Positions 1 through 7,662 of a stretch of 10,000 nt of DNA are shown piece after piece. How positions within the stretch are numbered: the first letter of the stretch is position 1; each line of letters starts with the position of its first letter. A program made the position numbers and the translations under genes. Below the pieces are notes generated by a model. The model did no database searches. It was not told where the DNA came from and worked only from the letters and a program-made list of their open reading frames with translations. The stretch comes from Trachelipus rathkii (Eukaryota; Arthropoda; Malacostraca; Isopoda; Trachelipodidae), in assembly GCA_015478945.1 (NCBI GenBank), contig JABUQX010087080.1:1-10000 (forward strand), written 5' to 3'.

Positions 1-1
1 A

Positions 2-265
2 AAGAGAGATAGAAGTAAGTGGTCTTGCAAAACCTGGTCAACTCCATTTGCTCGAAACCTAAGAAGGCTTCTAAAATTTCCGTCATTTTCAGCTGGAATT
101 GATAAATCAATACGTCCAGAGTCACTTGAGCCCCTTAATGCAAGACCTTGCTGGCAACATAAACGTATAAGTTTCAATTATTGGGTAAAGTTTTCTCGAT
201 TCCTTCACTTTTTTTTTATTTTAGAGATGCGCCAGTTATTGTTCTATGCTTTTCGAATTTTTTTC
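2..265 (+). CDS. Weak open reading frame, possibly an exon remnant, open at the left edge
   Basis: This frame runs 87 codons without a stop from the window edge to a TGA at 263-265, which is long for such AT-rich DNA. No start codon is visible because the frame is open to the left. The first 60 codons or so have mixed composition (for example KFPSFSAGIDKSIRPESLEP), while the end is phenylalanine-rich low complexity. I do not recognise any domain. A good splice-acceptor-like tract (pyrimidines then TTTTAG at 221-224) lies inside, and a GTAAAG lies at 185-190, but they are only 40 bases apart, too short for a usual animal intron. It could be the end of a gene, an old repeat, or chance. Confidence 0.15.
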
Positions 266-957
266 TGAATAAGAGCTTCAATATATCTTCGGCTTGTAAC
301 TGTCGCTAAACGGATTTAAGTTTTTCGACGTTTTTCTGAATGAATTGTAAACTTTCTCTTTAATGCTTCGGTATGTGCTTACTTACAATGTCTTCAATTA
401 TGTTCATGACTTCTTTTGCCAGCTTCCTCGATGTCAGCAAATAATACACATGTAGGCACAATAACACTCCGTTTTTCTTTCTTCAGAGTAAGCTAGCCAT
501 CTGAAATTTTGCAACCACTCGAACTGAAAATGTCTGGTGAATTTTAAGGTTTCTTCAGAATAAAATTTGCGATTTTTGGGTGAAACTAAAGAAGTTACCC
601 GCATCATATCTCGAAAACTAAGGTAGGTACAAGAAAACTGATAACATATCACATGTTTACGGCTCTATAATTTAGCTCTTGAGTTTTGTATAGACATAAC
701 TCTGTTATATAATTGGTAAAAGTTATTCGTAAGATAGGCATCTTGTACATTCTTTGAAGTTGAATGAACAATTAGATGATTTTGATCCGACAATTCTTCG
801 ATTCGGTGCATTGCTTAAAGGGAAAGTGCAACGTTTACTGAGTTTTTTGATTTTTAAAAAAAGTAATAAAAAGCTTTAGGCTATTTGTGATTTTGTTTTC
901 ATTTTCATTTTTACTCTAGCATAATATATTATAATATGTCACGAGACAACACAGGTA
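266..957. other. AT-rich DNA with no recognisable gene
   Basis: No conserved protein motif, RNA gene or repeat boundary is visible. A 72-codon minus-strand frame at 434-652 has no recognisable domain and no supporting signals. Poly-T patches and short imperfect echoes, such as TTTTTCTGAAT near 260 and 330, are the only internal structure noticed. Confidence 0.5.
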
Positions 958-959
958 GT

Positions 960-1080
960 AGATATATATATCATATCTATATATATATTATAAATATAAT
1001 ATATATATATATATAATATATATATATTAAATATATATATATATATATTTATATATAATATATATATCTATATATATATT
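960..1080. repeat. Interrupted (TA)n microsatellite, left flank of the Tc1 block
   Basis: The tract is almost entirely alternating T and A, broken by occasional C (ATCATATCTATA), AA or TT steps, so it is an old, imperfect dinucleotide array. It ends just before the GC-rich transposon block. Since Tc1/mariner elements insert at TA dinucleotides, a TA array is a natural target. Expansion of the array after insertion is equally possible. Confidence 0.9.
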
Positions 1081-1084
1081 ATGT

Positions 1085-1170
1085 TTGTCTTCTGCTGAAA
1101 AAATTGCACTGCAGTCGATAATTTCGGGGGGGGCTGCAGCTCCCTCAGCCCCCCCTTGGCTACGCCCCTG
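1085..1170 (-). mobile_element. DNA-transposon end-like fragment with CAGGGGCGTAGCC cap
   Basis: Read on the minus strand from 1170, the segment begins CAGGGGCGTAGCCAAGG, runs into G-rich and C-rich blocks, then AT-richer sequence. A cap reading CAGGGGCGTAGCC is, from memory, a recurring terminal motif of non-autonomous DNA transposons in many invertebrate genomes; I cannot assign a superfamily. The segment stops exactly where Tc1 transposase homology starts (1171). No second end with the same cap is visible in the window, so this is a single end or a truncated copy. Confidence 0.4.
1127..1155. repeat. 10-bp perfect inverted repeat with 9-base loop
   Basis: GGGGGGGCTG at 1127-1136 is the exact reverse complement of CAGCCCCCCC at 1146-1155, separated by CAGCTCCCT. 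The hairpin would be very stable and sits just inside the transposon cap motif, so it is probably a subterminal stem of that element rather than a terminator. Confidence 0.75.
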
Positions 1171-2065
1171 GGCCCGAGGGCCACGACACACGTTGAGACC
1201 GATTTATCACGTCTGCGCGTGCATTAGTGAGCGCGACCATAAACCGGAATTGATTATCTGCAGATACAGGTGGGCGGAGGTACACGGCACTAGGGTGAGA
1301 AAAAGACAAATACAGTACAGTTGACGCCCTTGCGGAACATAAATTACTGCCAGGAGGCCTGCCATATGGTCCACTCACACCACGCTATATCGAAGGGCTA
1401 GACTGGCATTTTGCCCGGAACACATCCTTTGGACGGTCTGACGAATTGGGCAAAAGTAACTCTTTACGGACTGGAGCTCGAGAAGTGTCCCTCTTGTATG
1501 CCTGGACAGCGTGCTAGATTTAGCCGACGAACCCACGAAGAAGTTCGGCAATGCAATATGTGCTGTGCCGCGTTTTGAAGGTTGGGTCCCCCCCCGGTTA
1601 TGGTCTGGGGAGGCATCTCTTTTTTTATCGGGGCCTACTGAGTTGCACATCTTCGAATGGAGGAACTCTTACACCCGTTAAGGTATAATCACAGACATCT
1701 CGAACCATTATGTCGTGCAAAATGCCCCGTACATCGGTGACTCTTTCATCCTAATGCATGACAATGCAAGACCAGACAAGGACAAAGTGTGACGCGACTA
1801 CTTTAGGACGGTGTCAAATTACGCTCGTTGAATTGGCAGCATATTAAATCCGGACTTCAACCCAATCGAACATTTGTGAGATATTCCTGAAACGTTGGAT
1901 CCGACATCTGCACCGCCTCCACGGACCCTCCCGGACCGGAGACAGGCACTGCACCGACCTATGGGATCAAATCACTGTCCAGGAACATTCGCTCACTCAT
2001 CGGCAGCATACAGGCGGTGTCAAGCAGTCATTCGTGCCAGGGTGTCATACACGGTATTGAGACAG
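1171..2065 (+). pseudogene. Decayed Tc1-type (IS630-Tc1-mariner) DDE transposase
   Basis: This would encode the cut-and-paste transposase that binds the inverted ends of a Tc1 element and moves it into TA sites. In order one can read GPRATT then DRFI (1197-1208), the GRPR-hinge and second helix-turn-helix region; ARLAFC (1397-1414); FTD at 1463-1471, carrying the first catalytic Asp; VMVWGGIS (1597-1620); ILMHDNARP (1748-1774) with the second Asp at 1760; NPDFNPIEHL with the catalytic Glu at 1868-1870; PPPRTLP; and RCQAVIRAR (2015-2041), the usual C-terminal signature. Second Asp and Glu are 35 residues apart, close to the DD34E pattern of Tc1. The reading moves between frames several times, carries stop codons (for example the Trp after NPIEHL is TGA), and FTDESRF is damaged. 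The first DNA-binding helix is missing. Composition is far more GC-rich than its surroundings. It cannot make a working protein. Confidence 0.92.
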
Positions 2066-2316
2066 ACCCAACACCCCCCGCGGCCGTCGCCGTACGAACC
2101 AACATTGTGTGTTTGCACGCGCCGAACCTCCGAATCCTAACTGCCAGACTCCTTTATGCACCTTGGCCTCACATCTGATCAAAACCTACGGTTATGGGGA
2201 GGAAACCTCCATGTTATTTTCAATGTTCAACAAAGTGTCTTCGCGTTCTTCAACCTTTCTACCCTTCCTTCGTCACGTAACCTTGTGTTGCGTTAATTTT
2301 TACGAATAATTTATAT
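2066..2316. other. Probable 3' flank of the Tc1 element, no inverted repeat seen
   Basis: The stretch continues the GC-richer composition of the transposase up to about 2160, then grades to AT-rich. It is probably the 3' untranslated part of the element. I could not find a terminal inverted repeat matching the left side, as expected if the left end has been lost. A 66-codon frame at 2109-2309 has no recognisable content. Confidence 0.4.
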
Positions 2317-2351
2317 AACTTATATATATATATATATAAATATATATATAT

Positions 2352-2388
<37 letters not shown>

Positions 2389-2406
2389 TATATATAATAT
2401 ATAAGA

Positions 2407-2440
<34 letters not shown>

Positions 2441-2570
2441 AGCATATATTATATATATATAATATATATTATATATATATAGTATATATATATATATTAT
2501 ATATATTATATATATATATAAATATATAATACTATATATATATAATATATATATATATTATTATATATCT
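2317..2570. repeat. Degenerate (TA)n tract, right flank of the Tc1 block
   Basis: About 250 bases of alternating T and A are interrupted by TTA, AAT and rare G or C steps (for example AAGAAT near 2403, TTAGCA near 2439). The frequent frame slips between TA phases make the tract rich in short palindromes. It mirrors the tract at 960-1080 on the other side of the transposon block. Confidence 0.9.
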
Positions 2571-2815
2571 ACTATCAGAAAGAGGCGTAAAGAAAGGTGC
2601 ATAACAGGATTGGAAGGCGGGAATTTGTGAAGGGGTATATTTGTGGGCTTTGCCCAAGGGATGAACCCCACCCACATTGGAGATACCACAGTGAGGTTCA
2701 TCGTAGTCGTGTGAAATCTCTAGTCTATTTTTCTGACTGCGACCAGTTGTCAACTGCATAATGTTCTTCTGTTATTATTTTTCTGTTCCTGTTAATGGTA
2801 CGCAACTCACCCCAA
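2571..2815. other. Unrecognised island of mixed composition between two microsatellites
   Basis: This 245-base island is clearly less AT-rich than its flanks. It contains a small GC hairpin, GGGCTTTGCCC (2645-2655), and a 75-codon minus-strand frame (2532-2759) whose middle has protein-like composition (EPHCGISNVGGVHPLGKAH), though its C-terminal end is translated TA repeat. I do not recognise a family. It may be a fragment of a short dispersed repeat bracketed by microsatellites. Confidence 0.35.
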
Positions 2816-2933
2816 TCAATAATAATAATATAATTAATAATAATAATAATCAATAATCATAATAATAAACTAATAATACATAAAATTAATAATAATAATA
2901 AAATAATATAATAATAATAATAATAATAAAATA

Positions 2934-3004
<71 letters not shown>
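2816..3004. repeat. (AAT)n trinucleotide microsatellite
   Basis: The 5' half is an imperfect mixture of AAT, AATC and AAAT units, and from about 2934 to 3004 the array is pure, roughly 23 uninterrupted AAT units. The gradient from degenerate to pure suggests recent expansion at the right end. Confidence 0.95.
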
Positions 3005-3008
<4 letters not shown>

Positions 3009-3442
3009 AAAGTATTATCATAAAATTAAAATTTCATCTTTAAAGTTAATTTTCATTAAAACTGGAACCCCTTTGTATCAACAATGGATACAAAACTCGA
3101 TCTGGATTTTAAATTTGCTTTTTGGAAATAATACAAGAATTGTTTATTTTGATTATATTTTTTACATAAAATTTACAACATTAAATCACCTTATGGAGAG
3201 TTCCCTTAAAAATTTTCCCTTCTTAAGTTAAGAATTTTTGATTGAAAGGATTTCCAAATGTCATTAATGACTATGATAAAATTTGTGATTATTTATGGAT
3301 AGCTTACACATGCTTTGTACTAGGTTGAAGAAACGTTATGACAATATTTGGTGCGCCAAATGATTAAAAGTATATTTGGGTCTTTCCTACCTAAAAACAA
3401 TAAATATAAAAACCAAATATATTACAATGATAAAAGGAATGT
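3005..3442. other. AT-rich DNA with no recognisable gene
   Basis: No conserved motif, RNA or repeat was seen. Short open frames here are not supported by any protein signature. Confidence 0.5.
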
Positions 3443-3490
3443 TAAAAAAAATAAAAAATAAAAAAAAATAAATAAAAATAAAAATAAAAT
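3443..3490. repeat. A-rich low-complexity tract, (AAATA)-like
   Basis: Runs of A interrupted by single T residues, ending in four tandem AAATA-like units. It could be a decayed poly-A tail of a plus-strand retroposon, but no recognisable element lies to its left, so it is called simply as low-complexity sequence. It lies just inside the putative intron following the candidate minus-strand exon. Confidence 0.7.
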
Positions 3491-3502
3491 GTTGTAACTT
3501 AC

Positions 3503-3603
3503 CCAGATCAGATTTTATATCCAAATTTTTGTGTGAAAATCCAAAAGCAACTTGATTTGTATCATAAAATGTTTTGCGCATTTGTTTCAAATAGTTCGCT
3601 TCC
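3503..3603 (-). CDS. Candidate internal exon of an unknown gene
   Basis: On the minus strand a 101-base segment is bounded by an acceptor-like CTCAG|GGAA and a strong donor CTGG|GTAAGTT (GTAAGT at 3502-3497). Between them one frame is open for 33 codons with diverse residues (EANYLKQMRKTFYDT then NQVAFGFSHKNLDIKSDL), ending in a split Gly codon. The downstream continuation of the frame turns into phenylalanine/isoleucine-rich low complexity, as expected for intron sequence. The acceptor lacks a good pyrimidine tract, which weakens the case. I do not recognise the protein. Alternatives are a chance frame or a repeat fragment. Confidence 0.25.
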
Positions 3604-3986
3604 CTGAGCTTTAGTTTTGTTCTTATATATGATTAATATAACATAGAAACGATCCATTTATTCAGGGAGGAGTTTAGAATTTATATCTCTAATAAATTGT
3701 TCCATTTAAAAAAAATAACTTTCTGGTTTGTTGTTATTTTGCCTAAAATAAGAGAGAAAATGATGAAATATTACTACTATGATAGAGTGGAAAGTTTTAA
3801 TCCGCTTAAAAAAAATATATATCCTATTTGAGGTAATAGCTTAACTGAACCTACCTCAGAGACATTAAAAATTCAGGTAAGGTTTTATGCTCCTTAATAA
3901 TTGGCACTTCATCACTGTCTATAACCCCAAAAAATCATGAACAATTTTATTCAATATCCAGCAATGAGTTAACTTTGTTTGAATAA
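3604..3986. other. AT-rich DNA with no recognisable gene
   Basis: Nothing beyond short poly-A patches. The last part may belong to the decayed element at 3987 onward, but no motif is legible in any frame. Confidence 0.45.
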
Positions 3987-4289
3987 TTGAGTAATTTTGA
4001 AAGTGAAGTACAAACACGGTTAACATCTAATTTGAATATCCCTGAACAAAACAAAAAAATCCACAAAGATAAGTTTCTAGCAATTGTTCAATCTTTGCTT
4101 ACAAATTTAAAAACGCGCAGTACAGCTTATTCAGATTTGGAAGTCTTAAATAGAATATTTAACTGTAATTCGTCCATTGCATGTTTTTTGAATGTAGTAC
4201 CTTTAAAAATGTATTTCAATTTTTGTAACACTGAAACACTCTTTGGAATTTTTTTCATTCCTAATGTTAGGACTAGTTTCAGATTTTAA
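3987..4289 (+). pseudogene. Possible hAT-family transposase fragment
   Basis: A 100-codon frame opens with a TTG, so its true start is unknown, and ends at TAA 4287-4289. Residues near 4071-4145 read KFLAIVQSLLTNLKTRSTAY then SDLEV, resembling the region of hAT transposases and their ZMYM1-like domesticated relatives where a hydrophobic helix is followed by L-x-x-R-x-x-A-Y. The last 45 residues are Phe/Asn-rich and show no match. No zinc finger, catalytic residues or C-terminal dimerisation block can be read nearby. This is either a short decayed piece of a hAT element or an unrelated chance frame. Confidence 0.3.
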
Positions 4290-5096
4290 TTCTATTTGCA
4301 AATGGATCATTCTTAAACGTAATTTCTCTAATAAATAATTAACCTTGAAATTCCGTGTTAATTCATGTAACTCGAATCAACTTCGCATTTTGTCTATGAT
4401 ATGTTACTACCAATCTATTAGACAAAGACATATTTACATATTGTTATAAATATAAATTTAAAGGATAGTCAAAAGCAATTTCCTTAATATACAATTCCAT
4501 TTCCCATATAACCGTTTCAAAAAATAATTTGCTTCTAGTCACCAAATTTAACTTTCTTCAAAGCAAAATTCAGTTTGGATCTCAGTTCAGTATCGATCAC
4601 CCTTGCCAACATGATATCTTTTCCAACAAATTAATTTCATTTCTGCCTGAAGATGCTTCGAGTGTGAATCGGTAGTTATCACAATCATGAATAAAAGAGA
4701 CAATCAACAAAATTGGCAAATCATTGTCCTTTAACCGGCTCTCATAATGGTATGGCTATATTGAAGCATCTATTTCATGGCCTCCACCCTCCAATAATGC
4801 TTAATTTATTTACATAGAATTAATATATGAATGAACTTAGTTCACCATAACTTGTTGCCATAGTTAAACATAAGTGATTTTGAGCATACGTCAAACACAT
4901 ATTGCAATTTTTAATTGCAATTCCAAGTTAGGAAGAAGATCGAAGCATTCAGTGATATAAACCTGTCACTTTTTTATATATTATTAATTTATTTTTACTT
5001 AGCAGCTACTTATTGGGTTTGAAAATGCAGAAGAGATACGTTTTTATTGGTGAAGGAATTGTGTTCTTATCATTGACAGCAATATTTCAAGAAGCG
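4290..5096. other. AT-rich DNA with no recognisable gene
   Basis: No coding motif is readable in any frame. One small item is a CTGAAGA...GAA motif at 4647-4668, treated among the findings. The composition changes sharply near 5097, where G becomes scarce and C frequent on the plus strand; this marks the left edge of LINE 1. Confidence 0.5.
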
Positions 5097-5269
5097 CACA
5101 CCCAGCAAACACCCCTTAAATCCCATCCCCTATGGACATGACTTTGCATGAATCAAACTAGCAACCTATCCAAGCAAACACTGCTTAAAAACTAGTAACA
5201 ATTAACATAATCTACATTAGGCAAGAAACGAAAATACAAACTCTTAAGTAACCCCAGCATAAATATCCA

Positions 5270-5660
5270 ACCTTTCAAAATGTCATTAATAAATTACCCA
5301 CACATAATAGTCAACATATATTTTCCCATCACAATTCGAAATATTTCCGATACATTTACAAACTAAATAATACCTAGCACTTTTAAGTACAATCAACAAC
5401 CTAATCATGGGAGTGACTTCAGTCTTTACCATACAACGTGGTGACATGGCTTGTTATCCGACCCCTGAAGAATTCACATCTTAGTAAAACTGAGATCCTA
5501 AACTTATTGAATTACAAAAACCTCTAAACTCGCCAACCTTTTCAATCCAACCAGACTCCATCCAACACACACCTAATAACATTAGCATTTTCATTACTGC
5601 ATCCTAACGTGATTAGTAAAATCGGTGAAGTCCTAATGACTGATCTTATCCCAATAACAA
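5270..5660 (+). pseudogene. LINE 1 endonuclease (APE-like) domain remnant
   Basis: The apurinic-endonuclease-like domain nicks target DNA to prime reverse transcription. Readable blocks are PHIIVNIYFP (near 5300), the DFSLYHTTW box at 5415-5441 (equivalent to the GDFN-x-H-x-x-W motif, with Asn replaced by Ser), HGLLSDP just after it, PDSIQHTPNNI with IFITAS near 5555-5605, and EVLMTDLIPIT near 5627, where SSDHNP would stand in an intact enzyme. The SDH motif is degraded. Several frame changes separate these blocks. The N-terminal metal-binding part, expected near 5100-5250, is not legible. Confidence 0.65.
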
Positions 5661-6384
5661 CAGCTTACACTATAACTAAGCAAATTTACCAAAAGATTAA
5701 AACTGACTTCACAAACTACCAAATGAAGCAAACTGGACAAACTTTACACGCTACATAGAAACTCACTTGATACAACAAGAAATCACTAACCCTACATCCT
5801 AATACTCTGCCATCCATACACTCATCTAAAAACAATGCACAAAGCATCCAGTCTTTCCATACTCAGATAATACAGGAAACATTTCAACCCTTCAGAAACC
5901 CCAGAAATCTGTGAACTTTTTTAAAACGGAAAATATATGATAGCAGAAAACCCATAAATATTATTTCACCACAGTAATAAATTTCCTAAGCACACAAATC
6001 TTATGATTAATAGTAAAACAAAAATCAAACATATTAAAAGAGTCCCTACCAAAAAACTTAACCAGCTCCAGTAATAAAAAACTTACCAAGTCATCAAGCG
6101 TTTTCAGAACTACTAAATCAAACCCCAACTATAGACAAAGCACTAAAACCCCAAACAAACAATCTCCCATCCCACAAACAATCCTGTAGCACCCTAGCAC
6201 AACAATTATTAAATATAACATTTAAGCTAAGCCAAAAAAAACAGATGGAAAACTATCAGGCAACTCAGGCTGTCTTGTGAAGAACAAAACCCAAACCACT
6301 CTTTCCTGATACAAGACACCACAACAGGAATTAAATCACTAAAAAAAGTTCAATAACCGGTTCCAATAACGTCTCTAATCTACA

Positions 6385-6948
6385 TTGGAATTCATAGGAC
6401 AGACAGCCGTAGCACACCTAACCGAAATCTTCAATAAATCAAGGGAGTCCAATTTCGTTCCCGCAAATTAAAAGAAAAGCAATAATGATACCCAAACTGA
6501 ACCTAAGAAAGACCCCAACCAATCATCCTCATGCCCCGCAATATCTCTCCTATCCAACTTCTACAAATTAATTGAAAATCTCAGACTCACCAAAAGACTC
6601 TCCAGACTTTCAGCAGATATTTAAAAAACATCACCCAATTGCTACCGCTTTAACCACTATATCCCAAAATATCATTAACGGCCTTAAGTAAATACTCTCT
6701 CATAGAAGGATAATTATAGCTATGGATATAAACAAAGTCTTTGACACAGTCCAGAGACAAATTCTATTGCAGAAATTCTCAGACACTTAAATACCCAACA
6801 ATTACAAAAGGTGGATCTCAAATTTTGTATTAGAATGCACAGTTCAATCAGGTAACAAATACCATCAATTAGAAACAACAAATCTTAGAAACATTATTCC
6901 CCAAGGAGCCATTTCATTTCCTCTTCTTTTCAACCTATTAACCAAACA
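6385..6948 (+). pseudogene. LINE 1 reverse transcriptase, fingers to motif B
   Basis: Readable in order are LEFIGQTAVAHLTEIFNKS (from 6385), a decayed K-x-D-P-x-Q-x-S-S block leading into ISLLSNFYKLIE (6541-6576, equivalent to the YRPISLL motif), KHHPIATALTTIS (from about 6629), motif A AMDINKVFDTV with the catalytic Asp at 6725-6727, IPNNYKRWISNF, and motif B IIPQGAISFP (6893-6922). Stops occur after INGLK (6689) and after KFSDT. The motif A Asp is kept, but the catalytic YxDD motif C never appears because the copy ends with LLTKH and TAA. Fingers and motif A lie in different frames, so at least one indel separates them. Confidence 0.88.
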
Positions 6949-7030
6949 TTAAAATAAAAAAATAAAAATATAAATAAAAAAAAAAACAAAAATAAAAAAA
7001 AAAATCATAATTTTTTTATACAAAAAAAAA
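6949..7030 (+). repeat. A-rich tract after LINE 1
   Basis: Long A runs are broken by single T or C residues for about 80 bases, with a short T run at about 7011-7018. The position directly behind a truncated RT domain suggests a retroposed tail, but a normal LINE 3' region is missing, so an internal deletion or a microsatellite seeded beside the element is also possible. Confidence 0.75.
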
Positions 7031-7047
7031 TCACGTAAAAAATCAGT

Positions 7048-7059
7048 TGATTTAAATCA
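7048..7059. repeat. 12-bp perfect palindrome TGATTTAAATCA
   Basis: TGATTTAAATCA is self-complementary and sits in an A/T-rich frame (AAATCAGT before, TTTAATTTTTT after). Similar TGATTTAAATCA-type motifs recur in many animal genomes as parts of old repeats. No function is inferred. Confidence 0.6.
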
Positions 7060-7082
7060 TTTAATTTTTTTAGTGCCATCCT

Positions 7083-7084
<2 letters not shown>

Positions 7085-7126
<42 letters not shown>
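7085..7126. repeat. (TA)n microsatellite, first of four
   Basis: 21 perfect AT units, followed by an 18-base non-repeat spacer containing GCTCTTGTCTC. It is the shortest of the four arrays in this cluster. Confidence 0.97.
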
Positions 7127-7128
<2 letters not shown>

Positions 7129-7140
7129 TCTTGTCTCTAT

Positions 7141-7241
<101 letters not shown>

Positions 7242-7354
7242 ATCATTTTTGTTATTTGAAGCTCAGAACGAATTTTATATAATAAGTAGTTACTATACGG
7301 CAAGTCTTATAGGTATAATACATTTAGTTAGTCTCTCACTGACTACTAACTCAC

Positions 7355-7456
<102 letters not shown>

Positions 7457-7460
7457 TTTT

Positions 7461-7510
7461 ACAGTTATCACCACCGCTCACGGGCAAAGCCCTTCAAGGA
7501 GGTGTCATTT
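7461..7510 (-). mobile_element. LINE 2 family 3'-end fragment on the minus strand
   Basis: Read on the minus strand, this reproduces the 3' untranslated end of the longer plus-strand LINE 2 copy at 9370-9416. CCTCCTTGAA, GGGCTTTGC and then 20 consecutive identical bases ending in GGTGGTGATAACT are shared, and both copies end in a run of A. Here the copy is cut to about 50 bases and flanked on both sides by (TA)n, which hides any target-site duplication. Severe 5' truncation is normal for LINE insertions. Confidence 0.85.
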
Positions 7511-7518
7511 CTAGTAAC

Positions 7519-7521
<3 letters not shown>

Positions 7522-7594
<73 letters not shown>

Positions 7595-7596
7595 TA

Positions 7597-7661
<65 letters not shown>
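7522..7661. repeat. (TA)n microsatellite, fourth of four
   Basis: About 70 AT units, interrupted only by ACATATATATGCATAT near 7588-7602. Tyr-Ile repeat reading frames across it on both strands are artefacts of the repeat. Confidence 0.97.

Positions 7662-7662
<1 letters not shown>

Larger units (their letters stand above)
5097..6948 (+). mobile_element. LINE 1: decayed non-LTR retrotransposon, endonuclease plus partial reverse transcriptase
   Basis: Non-LTR retrotransposons encode a protein that nicks the target and reverse-transcribes its own RNA there. Here an endonuclease remnant (about 5270-5660), a linker with the family-type signature EANWTNFTRYIE (5725-5760), and the first half of the RT domain (about 6385-6948) follow in the expected order. 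Stops and frameshifts are frequent. The sense strand is strikingly rich in A and C and poor in G. RT motif C (the YADD box), thumb and 3' end are absent, and the homology gives way to an A-rich tract. The clade is unclear; the RT resembles the Jockey/CR1 group. The copy is dead. Confidence 0.9.

Noticed and set aside
185..224. Possible 40-base intron, GTAAAG to TTTTAG
   Set aside because: Forty bases is below the usual minimum for animal introns and its removal would break the open frame.
434..652. 72-codon minus-strand frame
   Set aside because: No family resemblance, no splice or promoter context, and a length common by chance in a 10-kb window.
1085..1650. Open frames at 1085-1324 (+), 1160-1378 (-) and 1375-1650 (-)
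   Set aside because: They overlap the transposon end and Tc1 transposase remnant in frames that do not carry the transposase motifs; the GC-rich block simply has fewer stop codons.
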